From: Algibacter amylolyticus
Lineage (GTDB): Bacteria > Bacteroidota > Bacteroidia > Flavobacteriales > Flavobacteriaceae
DNA: 64,000 bases
Direction: 5' to 3'
Assembly: GCF_014202225.1 (NCBI RefSeq)
Contig: NZ_JACHGE010000003.1
Coordinates: forward strand, 62,001-126,000
Shown here: positions 54,743 through 62,154 of the stretch, in pieces
Numbering within the stretch: position 1 is the first letter of the stretch
Layout of the letters: each line of letters opens with the position of its first letter
Notes under the pieces: generated by a model
Database searches by the model: none
What the model was told of the DNA's origin: nothing
What the model saw: only the letters and a program-made list of their open reading frames with translations
Position numbers and translations under genes: made by a program

Positions 54743-55423
54743 ATGAAAATTTTTCTTTTATTACTATGTGCTTTAAGTTTTAGTGAGTCGCAAGCGCAAC
54801 CTGGTGGTGGCGGTGGTCGTGGTGGTCGTACTATGGGAGGAGGTCAAGGTCAAGACCAAAGTGAACGCCAACGACCAAAAATGGTGGAGTTTAATGCCTC
54901 AAACATTGTTGGGACTTTTAATTATGATGATAATGAAGCGGTCGATAAAATTAAACTAAAAAGTAAAAAAGAAGCCGCCTTAATTTTAGATGTTCGTCAG
55001 GCTATAATGACATATAACCAAGCGGTAAATGAGATTGCGCTTAATAATAAGGATAATTTCGATACGCTAAATGTGTATATGAATGCACTCATGAAATCAT
55101 CAAGACCACAAAGAGGTCAGCAAAGAGGTTCTGGTGATTATGGTATGCAGGAAGATAATCAAGATAACCCAATGCGACAAGCCAAAAGGCTAGCAGAAGA
55201 AAAAATGGAACCTGCTAAAAAAGGAATTCAAGAGGAAGAAGAAAAGCTTAATACAAAGCTAGAAGGCATATTAAATGAAAAGCAATTTAAAAAATGGCTT
55301 AAATATCAAATAGCTGTTAAAAAAGATTTAGAGCCACAAGCCGAATCAGAAAACAACAATAATAGGTCTCTTGGTGGCGGACAAGGAGGTTCGTCTCGAG
55401 GCGGTGGGCGAATGGGCTATTAA
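54743..55423 (+). CDS. secreted glycine/arginine-rich protein
   Basis: A 226-residue protein with a signal peptide (ending SESQAQ, about residue 19). It has an RGG-type N-terminal segment (PGGGGGRGGRTMGGGQGQ), a helical middle (about 60-115 and 140-195, charged coiled-coil-like: KRLAEEKMEPAKKGIQEEEEKLNTKLEGILNEKQFKKWL), and a second Gly/Arg-rich tail (about 205-226, SLGGGQGGSSRGGGRMGY). The helical part resembles periplasmic Spy/CpxP-like or heavy-metal-sensor proteins in length and charge, but no LTXXQ motif is clear. Function unknown. It ends at a strong terminator. Confidence 0.68.
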   Translation: MKIFLLLLCALSFSESQAQPGGGGGRGGRTMGGGQGQDQSERQRPKMVEFNASNIVGTFNYDDNEAVDKIKLKSKKEAALILDVRQAIMTYNQAVNEIALNNKDNFDTLNVYMNALMKSSRPQRGQQRGSGDYGMQEDNQDNPMRQAKRLAEEKMEPAKKGIQEEEEKLNTKLEGILNEKQFKKWLKYQIAVKKDLEPQAESENNNNRSLGGGQGGSSRGGGRMGY

Positions 55424-55436
55424 ACCTAATTATAAA

Positions 55437-55469
55437 AGCACGATTTAAGTTTTAAATCGTGCTTTTTTT
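55437..55469 (+). terminator. terminator of the Gly-rich protein gene
   Basis: AGCACGATTTAA and TTAAATCGTGCT form a perfect 12-bp stem around GTT, followed by TTTTTT, 13 bases after the stop codon. Confidence 0.9.
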
Positions 55470-55564
55470 ATATGTCTTATCTTTAGGGTTTAAATTATTT
55501 AAGGAATCACTTTAGCATACCAAAATAATATTTAAATTGTATACGTAAATTCACGAGATAAAAA

Positions 55565-56185
55565 ATGGCTACTTTTCTAAAAATATATAATGAAAACCCA
55601 AATCCCAAAGCAATTGCGCAAGTTGTAGATGTTTTAAAAAAGGGTGGTTTAATTATTTACCCAACCGATACCGTTTATGGTTTAGGCTGCGATATTACTA
55701 ACATTAAAGCCTTAGAGAAAGTAGCGAGAATTAAAGGTGTAAAACTCGAAAAATCTAATTTCTCATTCATTTGTCACGATTTAAGTAATTTAAGCGATTA
55801 CGTAAAACAAATAGATACTTCCGTTTTTAAAATCTTAAAACGTGCACTTCCAGGAGCGTATACCTTTATTCTTCCAGGTTCAAAAACGTTACCAAATCCA
55901 TTCAAGAAAAAGAAAACCGTTGGTATTCGTGTGCCTAACAATAATATAGCCCTAGAAATTGTAAAGCTATTAGGAAACCCAATTATTTCAACATCCATTC
56001 GCGACGACGATGAAGTTTTAGAGTACACTACAGATCCCGAATTAATTCTAGAAAAATGGGATAACCTAGTCGATTTGGTAATCGATGGTGGTTATGGCGA
56101 TAATGAACCCTCAACGGTTATCGATTTATCAGAAGGCGAACCTATAGTAATTAGAGAAGGTAAGGGCAGCTTAGAGATTTTTTAA
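55565..56185 (+). CDS. L-threonylcarbamoyladenylate synthase (Sua5/YciO/YrdC family)
   Basis: A 206-residue protein of the YrdC fold. It makes threonylcarbamoyl-AMP from threonine, bicarbonate and ATP for the t6A37 modification of tRNAs. Motifs are GLIIYPTDTVYGLGCD (30-45), then K-R--SNFSFI (KLEKSNFSFICHDL), LPGAYTFILPGS, and STSIRDDDEV. There is no C-terminal Sua5 domain, so it is the short YciO/YrdC type; YciO-like members may have a different substrate. A dispersed direct repeat follows its stop codon. Confidence 0.88.
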   Translation: MATFLKIYNENPNPKAIAQVVDVLKKGGLIIYPTDTVYGLGCDITNIKALEKVARIKGVKLEKSNFSFICHDLSNLSDYVKQIDTSVFKILKRALPGAYTFILPGSKTLPNPFKKKKTVGIRVPNNNIALEIVKLLGNPIISTSIRDDDEVLEYTTDPELILEKWDNLVDLVIDGGYGDNEPSTVIDLSEGEPIVIREGKGSLEIF

Positions 56186-56200
56186 ATCACCATATCAAAC

Positions 56201-56293
56201 TAAATGTCAGTTCGAGTGATCTTGAATTTTTTCGAGATTGTATCGAGAACCGCTTTAAAACTAGTATTTCAATTCAAAATAAAACGCCATCTA
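56201..56293 (+). repeat. 93-bp direct repeat, unit 1
   Basis: TAAATGTCAGTTCGAGTGAT is followed by a CGAATTTTTTCGAG-type hairpin core, TGTATCGAGAACC and AATTCAAAATAAAACGCCAT. It recurs at 56341 with only a few changed bases. It starts 15 bases after the Sua5-type gene. Inside, a short palindrome gives a hairpin. Confidence 0.9.
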
Positions 56294-56340
56294 GTTTTAA
56301 AAGATAGCTCACAAATTATCATAAATCAATTTATAAAGAC

Positions 56341-56433
56341 TAAATGTCAGTTCGAGTGATCTCGAATTTTTTCGAGATTGTATCGAGAACCACTTTAAAA
56401 TCAGTATTTCAATTCAAAATAAAACGCCATCTA
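56341..56433 (+). repeat. 93-bp direct repeat, unit 2
   Basis: The second unit starts exactly 140 bases after the first. CTCGAATTTTTTCGAG is a 16-base palindrome here; in unit 1 it is CTTGAATTTTTTCGAG. The rest of the 56186-56498 gap is AT-rich with no gene that I can support. Confidence 0.9.
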
Positions 56434-56498
56434 TTTCTTTAAAACTAGCATAACAAATTAATTTAAATTTCCAAACCGCAAAAATCAGAAATTAGCCC

Positions 56499-57893
56499 AT
56501 GAATATATCAGAGATTAACAGCGATATACCCATTTTTGCTTCCGATACTATTATATTCGGTGTCCTTTGCATTACGCTAGCACTCATATTTCACACCTCC
56601 AGTTTACCAAGGTTTTCAAAGTTTTATAAAATTGTACCAGCGCTATTACTGTGTTACTTTTTACCATCGGTATTAAGTTCTGTAGGGTTAATAGCCGATA
56701 AATGGATAGACGTTACAGCAACAATAAAGCACTTACAAGCTCTTTATGGCAATCTAGAAGGAGTCAGCAATTTACACGACCTAAAAGTTTATATCGCCGC
56801 AAACCAAATAGATACTTCGGTGTATGCCCAGTTTATAGATGGTAGCAAGTTGTATTATGTGTCGTCGCGGTTTTTGTTACCCGCAGCCTTGGTGTTATTA
56901 ACCATGAGTATCGATTTAAAAGGTGTTTTTAAATTAGGCTCCAAAGCCTTAATCATGTTTTTAACCGCAACCTTTGGGGTAATGATTGGTGGTCCGTTGG
57001 CTATTTTATTTTTTAGTTATGTAGCTCCAGATATTTTAATAGATGTAGAAGGCACCGAGCTATGGAAAGGACTATCAACCGTAGCTGGAAGCTGGATTGG
57101 TGGTGGCGCCAATCAACTCGCCATGAAAGAGCAGTGGGAGGTAAGCGACAGCCTGTTTAGTATCATGGCTGTAGTAGATGTTTTGGTGGCCGAAGTTTGG
57201 ATGGCATTCCTATTATTAGGCGTTGCCAAATCCGATAAAATAGACGCTTATTTTAAAGCCGACAACTCCTCTATAACCGCATTAAAAAATAAAATGGAAA
57301 CCTTTAGTTTAGAAACTGCAAGAATTCCATCCTTTAACGATTTAATAATCCTTTTAGGTATTGGTTTCGGTGTAACCTCATTAAGCCATTTTGTGGGCGA
57401 TAATTTAAGCGTTTGGGTAATAGAAAACGCCCCGTTTTTGGTCGATTTCGGACTAGGTAGTGCCTTTTTCTGGTTAATAATTACCGCAACAACCGTTGGT
57501 GTTCTACTATCTTTTACCAAAATAAAAAGTTACGAAGGCGCAGGCGCAAGTAAAATAGGCACCGTGTTTATTTACATTTTGGTAGCCTCTATTGGTATGA
57601 AAATGAATTTAAATGCCATAGTAGAAAACATAAGCCTATTCGCCATTGGTTTCGTTTGGATGCTTATACATGTTGGTTTACTATTTGTAGTCGCTAAAAT
57701 TATAAAAGCCCCATATTTCTTTTTGGCAGTAGGCTCTAAAGCTAATATTGGTGGTGCAGCTTCGGCACCTGTGGTGGCAGGAGCTTTTCATCCGTCGTTA
57801 GCACCTGTAGGTGTTTTGTTGGCGGTTTTAGGCTATGCTTTAGGCACGTATGCCGCATTTGCATGTGCTTTAATGATGAAGTGGGTAAGTTAG
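56499..57893 (+). CDS. DUF819 family membrane transporter
   Basis: A 464-residue inner-membrane protein with about ten hydrophobic helices. It carries GSWIGGGANQLAMKE and SKANIGGAASAPVVAGAFHPSLAPVGVLLAVLGYALGTYAAF, two motifs of the DUF819 (YjcL-like) family, believed to be carriers with two inverted halves. The substrate is unknown. Signal for the first helix begins at about residue 15. It is a single gene, after the 93-bp direct repeats, with a dispersed repeat 18 bases after its stop. Confidence 0.85.
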   Translation: MNISEINSDIPIFASDTIIFGVLCITLALIFHTSSLPRFSKFYKIVPALLLCYFLPSVLSSVGLIADKWIDVTATIKHLQALYGNLEGVSNLHDLKVYIAANQIDTSVYAQFIDGSKLYYVSSRFLLPAALVLLTMSIDLKGVFKLGSKALIMFLTATFGVMIGGPLAILFFSYVAPDILIDVEGTELWKGLSTVAGSWIGGGANQLAMKEQWEVSDSLFSIMAVVDVLVAEVWMAFLLLGVAKSDKIDAYFKADNSSITALKNKMETFSLETARIPSFNDLIILLGIGFGVTSLSHFVGDNLSVWVIENAPFLVDFGLGSAFFWLIITATTVGVLLSFTKIKSYEGAGASKIGTVFIYILVASIGMKMNLNAIVENISLFAIGFVWMLIHVGLLFVVAKIIKAPYFFLAVGSKANIGGAASAPVVAGAFHPSLAPVGVLLAVLGYALGTYAAFACALMMKWVS

Positions 57894-57910
57894 TTTTTTG
57901 AGTGCTATTT

Positions 57911-58040
57911 GGGCGCCTGTCTTAAGAGTAGTCGAAAGGTTACCACACCCTTCGTCTGCGCTCAGGGAAGGCGGTCAGGCTTTCACTACTCAATCCCTCC
58001 TATGTCGGGGATTTCAAACATGCCGTTCAATCCCTAACGC
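57911..58040 (+). repeat. dispersed repeat, copy G (long variant)
   Basis: It begins GGGCGCCTGTCTTAAGAGTA and ends CGTTCAATCCCTAACGC. It contains GTCGAAAGG, GGCGGTCAGGCTTTCACTA and CTCCTATGTCGGGG. Opening and closing arms match copies A and H. It lies 18 bases after the DUF819 stop, in the gap to the convergent small-protein gene. Confidence 0.75.
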
Positions 58041-58121
58041 GGACTTTGTTAATAAGCACAGACCTTTCAGTTTAGCACGAACGCCCTATGTTTTTTATAC
58101 ATTGTTACCTACTGCCTTTTT

Positions 58122-58334
58122 CTATTCGGGTAACTCTTCACATTTAATGCCATTGTCGTTTAAAATTTCAATGGTCTTTTTTACAATATTAACTTGGCTA
58201 TCAATCCGTAAAATATTGTCACAATCTTCAAGGTCAAAGTTCCAATTGGAATCTGCTAATAATTTGTTTAAATGTGGTGTTAGTAGTTTGATTGTTTTTT
58301 TAGAACTTATTGATGTTTTAAATACAAATACCAT
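58122..58334 (-). CDS. small conserved protein of the TetR-controlled operon
   Basis: A 70-residue protein: MVFVFKTSISSKKTIKLLTP, NKLLADSNWNFDLEDCDNIL, RIDSQVNIVKKTIEILNDNG, IKCEELPE. The beta-alpha-beta pattern with two Cys (DLEDCDNI and IKCEEL) is like a ferredoxin-like or HMA-type fold, but it has no CxxC. I take it as a real gene because it lies in one run with three genes on the same strand, 12 bases after DUF3817. A plus-strand frame over the same region crosses a repeat and is rejected. Confidence 0.72.
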   Translation of the reverse strand: MVFVFKTSISSKKTIKLLTPHLNKLLADSNWNFDLEDCDNILRIDSQVNIVKKTIEILNDNGIKCEELPE

Positions 58335-58346
58335 TATTATCTTTTT

Positions 58347-58655
58347 TTATCTGTTTATGTTGCGAAGGATTTTATAATCAATGTAGAAAGTGCCAAATGG
58401 AATAAAACAAGCGATAAGGATTTTCCAAGTTGTTTCTTTGAATTTCCACTGTTGTTCGATACTTACTTTTAAAGCATTTATTAAAAACAGTAAAAATAAT
58501 GCACCGTGAATAGGCCCAAGAGATTTTGAAAGTGAAGAATTGTCATAATAATATTTTATTGGAACAGCTACAAAAACCAAAACAAGTAATGAAAATCCTT
58601 CTAAGAAAGCAAGAAGTCGTAAACGTCCGATTGTTGTTGTAAAATACTTTTTCAT
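58347..58655 (-). CDS. DUF3817 family membrane protein
   Basis: A 102-residue protein with three membrane helices (about 12-33, 45-64, 75-95). LRLLAFLEGFSLLVLVFVAVPIKYY and LGPIHGALFLLFLINAL fit the DUF3817 family (His within the GPIHGxLF motif). Function unknown. It begins 2 bases after the stop of the four-helix protein gene, so the operon is tight. It lies in the inner membrane. Confidence 0.85.
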   Translation of the reverse strand: MKKYFTTTIGRLRLLAFLEGFSLLVLVFVAVPIKYYYDNSSLSKSLGPIHGALFLLFLINALKVSIEQQWKFKETTWKILIACFIPFGTFYIDYKILRNINR

Positions 58656-58657
58656 AA

Positions 58658-59122
58658 TTAAAATTGTCTAAAATTAGGTCTACTTGATAGTGGTGAAAAT
58701 GTCCAAGGAATTACAATAAAAATGATTAATAAAGCAATGGAATACCAAAGAAGCATTGTTTTAAATTTTTCTTTATCTGTTGGTTTTCTTTTTGCTTTTG
58801 CAGAACCAATTGTCAATACAACAATAGAAGTCAACATTAGAAAAATGTGTATTAAACCATAGAATGTCAAGTCCAAATTTTGTAAACCTATTTTGGTTTC
58901 TTTCCAAAAGTATTTTATTATCGGACTTTGTGTATAAAGTAATATACCAACCATTAACTGAATGTGTGCCATGGTTGCTGTCCAATGTCGAAAAGCATTA
59001 TCTACTTTTGAAAATGATTTGTTTTTTGAGTATCCAATAAATGCTCTATAAATGGAATAAACCAAAAAAGCTAGAACAAACCAACGGATTAATGAGTGAA
59101 TAGATAATAATGTTAAATACAT
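58658..59122 (-). CDS. four-helix membrane protein with conserved histidines
   Basis: A 154-residue protein with about four membrane helices: SIHSLIRWFVLAFLVYSIY, ATMAHIQLMVGILLY, DLTFYGLIHIFLMLTSIVVLTIG, and LWYSIALLIIFIVIPW. Each of the first three has a His inside or at the edge of the helix (SIHSL, MAHIQL, LIHIFL), a pattern that suits b-type heme. I cannot name the family with certainty. It is the first gene of the TetR-linked operon; a palindromic operator precedes it by 40 bases. Confidence 0.7.
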   Translation of the reverse strand: MYLTLLSIHSLIRWFVLAFLVYSIYRAFIGYSKNKSFSKVDNAFRHWTATMAHIQLMVGILLYTQSPIIKYFWKETKIGLQNLDLTFYGLIHIFLMLTSIVVLTIGSAKAKRKPTDKEKFKTMLLWYSIALLIIFIVIPWTFSPLSSRPNFRQF

Positions 59123-59161
59123 TTTACATTGTGGTTTTTTAATTTTAATGTAAAAGTAAAT

Positions 59162-59187
59162 AAAAACATACTAATTAGTATGTTTTT
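59162..59187. promoter_or_regulatory. TetR operator candidate 1 (26-bp palindrome)
   Basis: A perfect 26-bp palindrome with core ATACTAATTAGTAT (59168-59181), flanked by AAAAAC and GTTTTT. It lies in the 75-base gap between the tetR stop codon and the first membrane gene, 40 bases from that gene's ATG. The same core frame ATACTnnnnAGTAT occurs before the tetR start. Confidence 0.8.
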
Positions 59188-59197
59188 AAATAAAAAA

Positions 59198-59788
59198 TTA
59201 TTTTAAGCTATTGAGGTAATTTTTAAGTTGCTTTAAATAAGATAGATATGGTTTTTTACTGTTTTCTAATTTCCCAAAATTTCGTATACCCCAATAACCT
59301 GACATAATAAACATTGTTACCTGTTTTGCATTAACATTATTACGTACAAATTTGTTTTCCTTTCCTTTTTCAATGATAGCTGTCATTACTTTTATCCATT
59401 CTTGTGTTAGCTCGTTTAAAGCAATATTAAAGTCAGTATTCCAAGGAGTCATCTCTTGTGTAAAGTTTGATGCTGGACAACCATACTCAACTTTTAAAAA
59501 CTCATTTTTCATTAAAAGGTTATCCATTAGATAATAAATAGCCTCCAATGGGTTTTCTTCTTTTTGTAGCGGTTGAATAAAATTGTTTGTAAATCTTGGT
59601 TTCAGAATTTCATTGATAATGGCAACTCCCATCTTGTCTTTGGTTTTAAAATGGTAATAAAAAGCTCCTTTTGTTACTTGTGTTGTAGCAATAATGTCAT
59701 CAATACTTGTTGTTTGATAACTCTTAGTATAAATCAGTTCAAATGCTTTTTGTAGTATTGTCAGTCGTGTTGATTCTGCCTTTTTCAT
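59198..59788 (-). CDS. TetR/AcrR family transcription regulator
   Basis: A 196-residue regulator. The N-terminal DNA-binding part has ESTRLTILQKAFELIYTKSY, then TSIDDIIATTQVTKGAFYYHFKTKDKMGVAII, the TetR helix-turn-helix with its typical GAFYYHF. The rest is the helical ligand-binding domain (about 55-196). It lies upstream of the three small membrane/soluble genes. Matching palindromes before its own start and before the operon suggest it represses both. The ligand is not known. Confidence 0.92.
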   Translation of the reverse strand: MKKAESTRLTILQKAFELIYTKSYQTTSIDDIIATTQVTKGAFYYHFKTKDKMGVAIINEILKPRFTNNFIQPLQKEENPLEAIYYLMDNLLMKNEFLKVEYGCPASNFTQEMTPWNTDFNIALNELTQEWIKVMTAIIEKGKENKFVRNNVNAKQVTMFIMSGYWGIRNFGKLENSKKPYLSYLKQLKNYLNSLK

Positions 59789-59793
59789 ATAAG

Positions 59794-59807
59794 ATACTAT
59801 TCAGTAT
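59794..59807. promoter_or_regulatory. TetR operator candidate 2 (autoregulation)
   Basis: ATACTATTCAGTAT shares ATACT and AGTAT with operator 1, with the same four-base spacing. It lies 6-19 bases upstream of the tetR ATG at 59786-59788, overlapping where transcription should begin. Confidence 0.7.
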
Positions 59808-60008
59808 TTTTTATACAAAGAAACAATAAAATAGTTTTTGTTCAAAATTTCAATCTATTCGGCTATTTTCAGGTTGTAGGTAATGCAAAGATAAGTTTCC
59901 GTTTCAATGAAATTTATCGATTGTTAAACGAATTTAGGTGATTTTTCTGACAAATTCAAGTAGTATGCTAAAGCGATTATATAAATTTGATATTGAGTTT
60001 ATAAGTTG

Positions 60009-60113
60009 CGTTAAGGATTGAACGGCATGTTTGAGCTCGCCGACATAGGAGGAAGCGAGTAGTGAAAGCCTGACCCTTTAGGGTGCGCCTTTCGACTTCG
60101 CTCAAGACAGGCT
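60009..60113 (-). repeat. dispersed repeat, copy H (long variant)
   Basis: Plus strand begins GCGTTAAGGATTGAACGGCA and ends with CAAGACAGGCT. It contains CCGACATAGGAGGAAGCG, GCCTGACCC and GTGCGCCTTTCGACTTCG. It is a reverse-oriented relative of copy G. Read on the minus strand, it follows ompA and its terminator by 48 bases. The rest of the 59808-60211 gap holds no gene that I can support. Confidence 0.75.
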
Positions 60114-60160
60114 CCAAAAAAAATCTAAACAGTGGTGAGATTCACGTTTTCCCGGCCATA

Positions 60161-60190
60161 AAAAAAGCCCAATCTTTCGATTGAGCTTTT
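60161..60190 (-). terminator. ompA-like gene terminator
   Basis: Minus strand: GCTCAATC and GATTGGGC pair around GAAA, followed by TTTTTTT, starting about 25 bases after the stop codon of the OmpA lipoprotein gene. Confidence 0.85.
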
Positions 60191-60211
60191 GGTATATATT
60201 TGTGAGCGGTA

Positions 60212-61072
60212 TTAGTTGTTACCTGCTTCTAGGTTTTTCATTTCCTTTTCAATCATGTCGTAAAACTGATCGATTTTTGGAAGTATAACAACACGTGTAC
60301 GTCTGTTTTTTGCTCTGTTTGCAGCAGTATCGTTATCGGCTAATGGCACGTAAGAACTACGACCTGCAGCGATTAACTGTCCTGGGTTAACATCTAACTC
60401 TTGTAATACTCTAATGATAGAAGTAGAACGTTTTACACTTAAATCCCAGTTATCTACTAACACACCTTTACTGTATGATTGGCTGTCTGTATGACCTTCG
60501 ATCATAGCTTCGAAATCTGGTTTGCTGTTAATTACCTTAGCTACTTTTGCTAACACACCTTTTGCTTGAGAGGTTACATTGTAGCTTCCTGATTGGAATA
60601 ATAATTTATCGGCGATAGAGATAAATACCACACCTTTTTCAACATTTACTTCAATATCTGGATCGTTAATTCCAACTTCACGCTTTAAGCTAGTTACTAA
60701 AGCTAATGTTACACTGTCTTTTCTAGAGATAGCGTCTTGTAAACGTGTAATTTTTAAATCTCTTTCTTGTAAAGACTCTAAAGATTTTTCAAGGTTTGTT
60801 GCGCCTTTAGATGTTAATTCTGTTAAATCTTGAGAACTTTTAATTAAAGCTGTATTGTTCTTTTTTAAATCGTCAAGCTGATCTTTCATAGCCTCTACAC
60901 GTGCTGTAGCTGATGCTCTGTCCTCTAAACAAGAGTTAAGTTTTACAGTTGCTGAGTTAAGTAAGTCTTGAGTTTCTTTTTGTTTTGCTTCAAGGTCTGT
61001 GAACAATTTTTTTGATACACATGAACTTAATAAAAGCATTGCAGATGCACTTAGTAATAAAATTTTTCTCAT
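60212..61072 (-). CDS. OmpA family lipoprotein
   Basis: A 286-residue lipoprotein with lipobox LSSC (Cys18). After a coiled-coil stretch (about 25-125, with SATVKLNSCLEDRASATARVEAMKDQLDDLKK), the OmpA-like peptidoglycan-binding domain (about 145-280) is complete: FQSGSYNVTSQAKGVLAKVA, IEGHTDSQ, DNWDLSVKRSTSIIRVL and AAGRSSYVPLADN followed by NRAKNRRTRVVI, with the Asp and Arg that hold diaminopimelate. It links the envelope to peptidoglycan. TATTTTTG at 61107-61114 on the minus strand fits its -7 box. Confidence 0.92.
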   Translation of the reverse strand: MRKILLLSASAMLLLSSCVSKKLFTDLEAKQKETQDLLNSATVKLNSCLEDRASATARVEAMKDQLDDLKKNNTALIKSSQDLTELTSKGATNLEKSLESLQERDLKITRLQDAISRKDSVTLALVTSLKREVGINDPDIEVNVEKGVVFISIADKLLFQSGSYNVTSQAKGVLAKVAKVINSKPDFEAMIEGHTDSQSYSKGVLVDNWDLSVKRSTSIIRVLQELDVNPGQLIAAGRSSYVPLADNDTAANRAKNRRTRVVILPKIDQFYDMIEKEMKNLEAGNN

Positions 61073-61106
61073 GATTATTTTAAGGATTAATTTCTATAAT
61101 TAACTA

Positions 61107-61114
61107 CAAAAATA
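61107..61114 (-). promoter_or_regulatory. -7 box for the OmpA lipoprotein gene
   Basis: Minus strand TATTTTTG matches TAnnTTTG, 34 bases before the ATG. No clear TTTG box at the usual distance. Confidence 0.4.
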
Positions 61115-61164
61115 TACAAAATTCGGTGGTTTTTAACATTTTAACAAAACTTTTGCTAATAGTC

Positions 61165-62154
61165 TTATAAACTGCGGTATTCTGTTTTTTTACATACGAA
61201 GTAATCGTACACAATAGATGTTGTAGAATAGTACTTTGTTTTGGTTTTTATGGCTTTTCGTTGCTTTAGTACTCGTGGTAATTGCTTGTAATAACTAAAG
61301 TGTGCTTTTAATATGGCTAGCATGTGTAACGGTTTTAATTGCAATAAAAACTTAATGGCTGCTGCACCATCTAATATAAGACGCACAAATATTTTACCAA
61401 ATACAAAGCCATTGGCATTTTTGGTTAAGGTAATTAAGCTATTCCGGAAGTTTAAAAAGGTTTTCCTGGGGTTTGTACTTTTAAGCGTTGCTCCGCCTAC
61501 ATGATATATTGTAGATTGCCCAACATATTTTATGGTATGACCTAGGTTTTTTGCGCGCCAGCATAAATCGATTTCTTCCATGTGAGCGAAAAAATACTCA
61601 TCAAGTCCATTTAATTGTTGGTAAACGTTGCTTCTTATAAATAAACAGGCGCCTGTTGCCCAAAATATTTCGGTAGTATCGTTATACTGTCCATGGTCTT
61701 TTTCGATGGTATCAAAAATACGACCTCTACAATACGGATAGCCATATTTATCTATAAAGCCTCCTGCAGCACCAGCATATTCAAAATACGCCTTGTTATT
61801 AAAATCTAATATTTTTGGCTGAATTATACTTGTATTAGCCTCGGTTTTAAAGGTGTTTATAATAGGTGTAAGCCAATTTGGAGTAACCTCGATATCGCTG
61901 TTTAGTAAGCAATAAACATCTGCCTTTACATGTTTTAATGCGTCGTTGTAGCCTTTGGCATATCCGCCATTGGTTTGGTTTTGTATTAGTGCTATATTGG
62001 GGTAATTGGTTTTTACAAAGGCAATGGAATTGTCGGTCGAGGCATTGTCTGCTACATAAATATCGGCACCTTGACTATGCTGTATTACCGATGGTAAAAA
62101 CTGTTGTAATAGTTTTTGTCCGTTCCAGTTTAGTATAACGATTGCAATTTTCAT
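61165..62154 (-). CDS. glycosyltransferase family 2
   Basis: A 329-residue GT-A glycosyltransferase. It has IAIVILNWNGQKLLQQFLPSV (N-terminal strand and UDP site), YVADNASTDNS, then LLNSDIEVTPNW for the DxD-like metal site (NSD), and EIDLCWRAKNLGHTIKYV for the acceptor region. This fits rhamnosyl- or related sugar transferases of GT2 (WbbL-like). The end is rich in aromatic and basic residues and probably contacts the membrane. It overlaps the nuclease-like gene by 4 bases (ATGA), so the two are translationally coupled. Confidence 0.9.
   Translation of the reverse strand: MKIAIVILNWNGQKLLQQFLPSVIQHSQGADIYVADNASTDNSIAFVKTNYPNIALIQNQTNGGYAKGYNDALKHVKADVYCLLNSDIEVTPNWLTPIINTFKTEANTSIIQPKILDFNNKAYFEYAGAAGGFIDKYGYPYCRGRIFDTIEKDHGQYNDTTEIFWATGACLFIRSNVYQQLNGLDEYFFAHMEEIDLCWRAKNLGHTIKYVGQSTIYHVGGATLKSTNPRKTFLNFRNSLITLTKNANGFVFGKIFVRLILDGAAAIKFLLQLKPLHMLAILKAHFSYYKQLPRVLKQRKAIKTKTKYYSTTSIVYDYFVCKKTEYRSL

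Noticed and set aside
57898-58377. Plus-strand frame of 159 residues after the DUF819 gene
   Set aside because: It crosses repeat copy G and then runs antisense to the small conserved gene at 58122-58334 and into DUF3817; its sequence is not protein-like.
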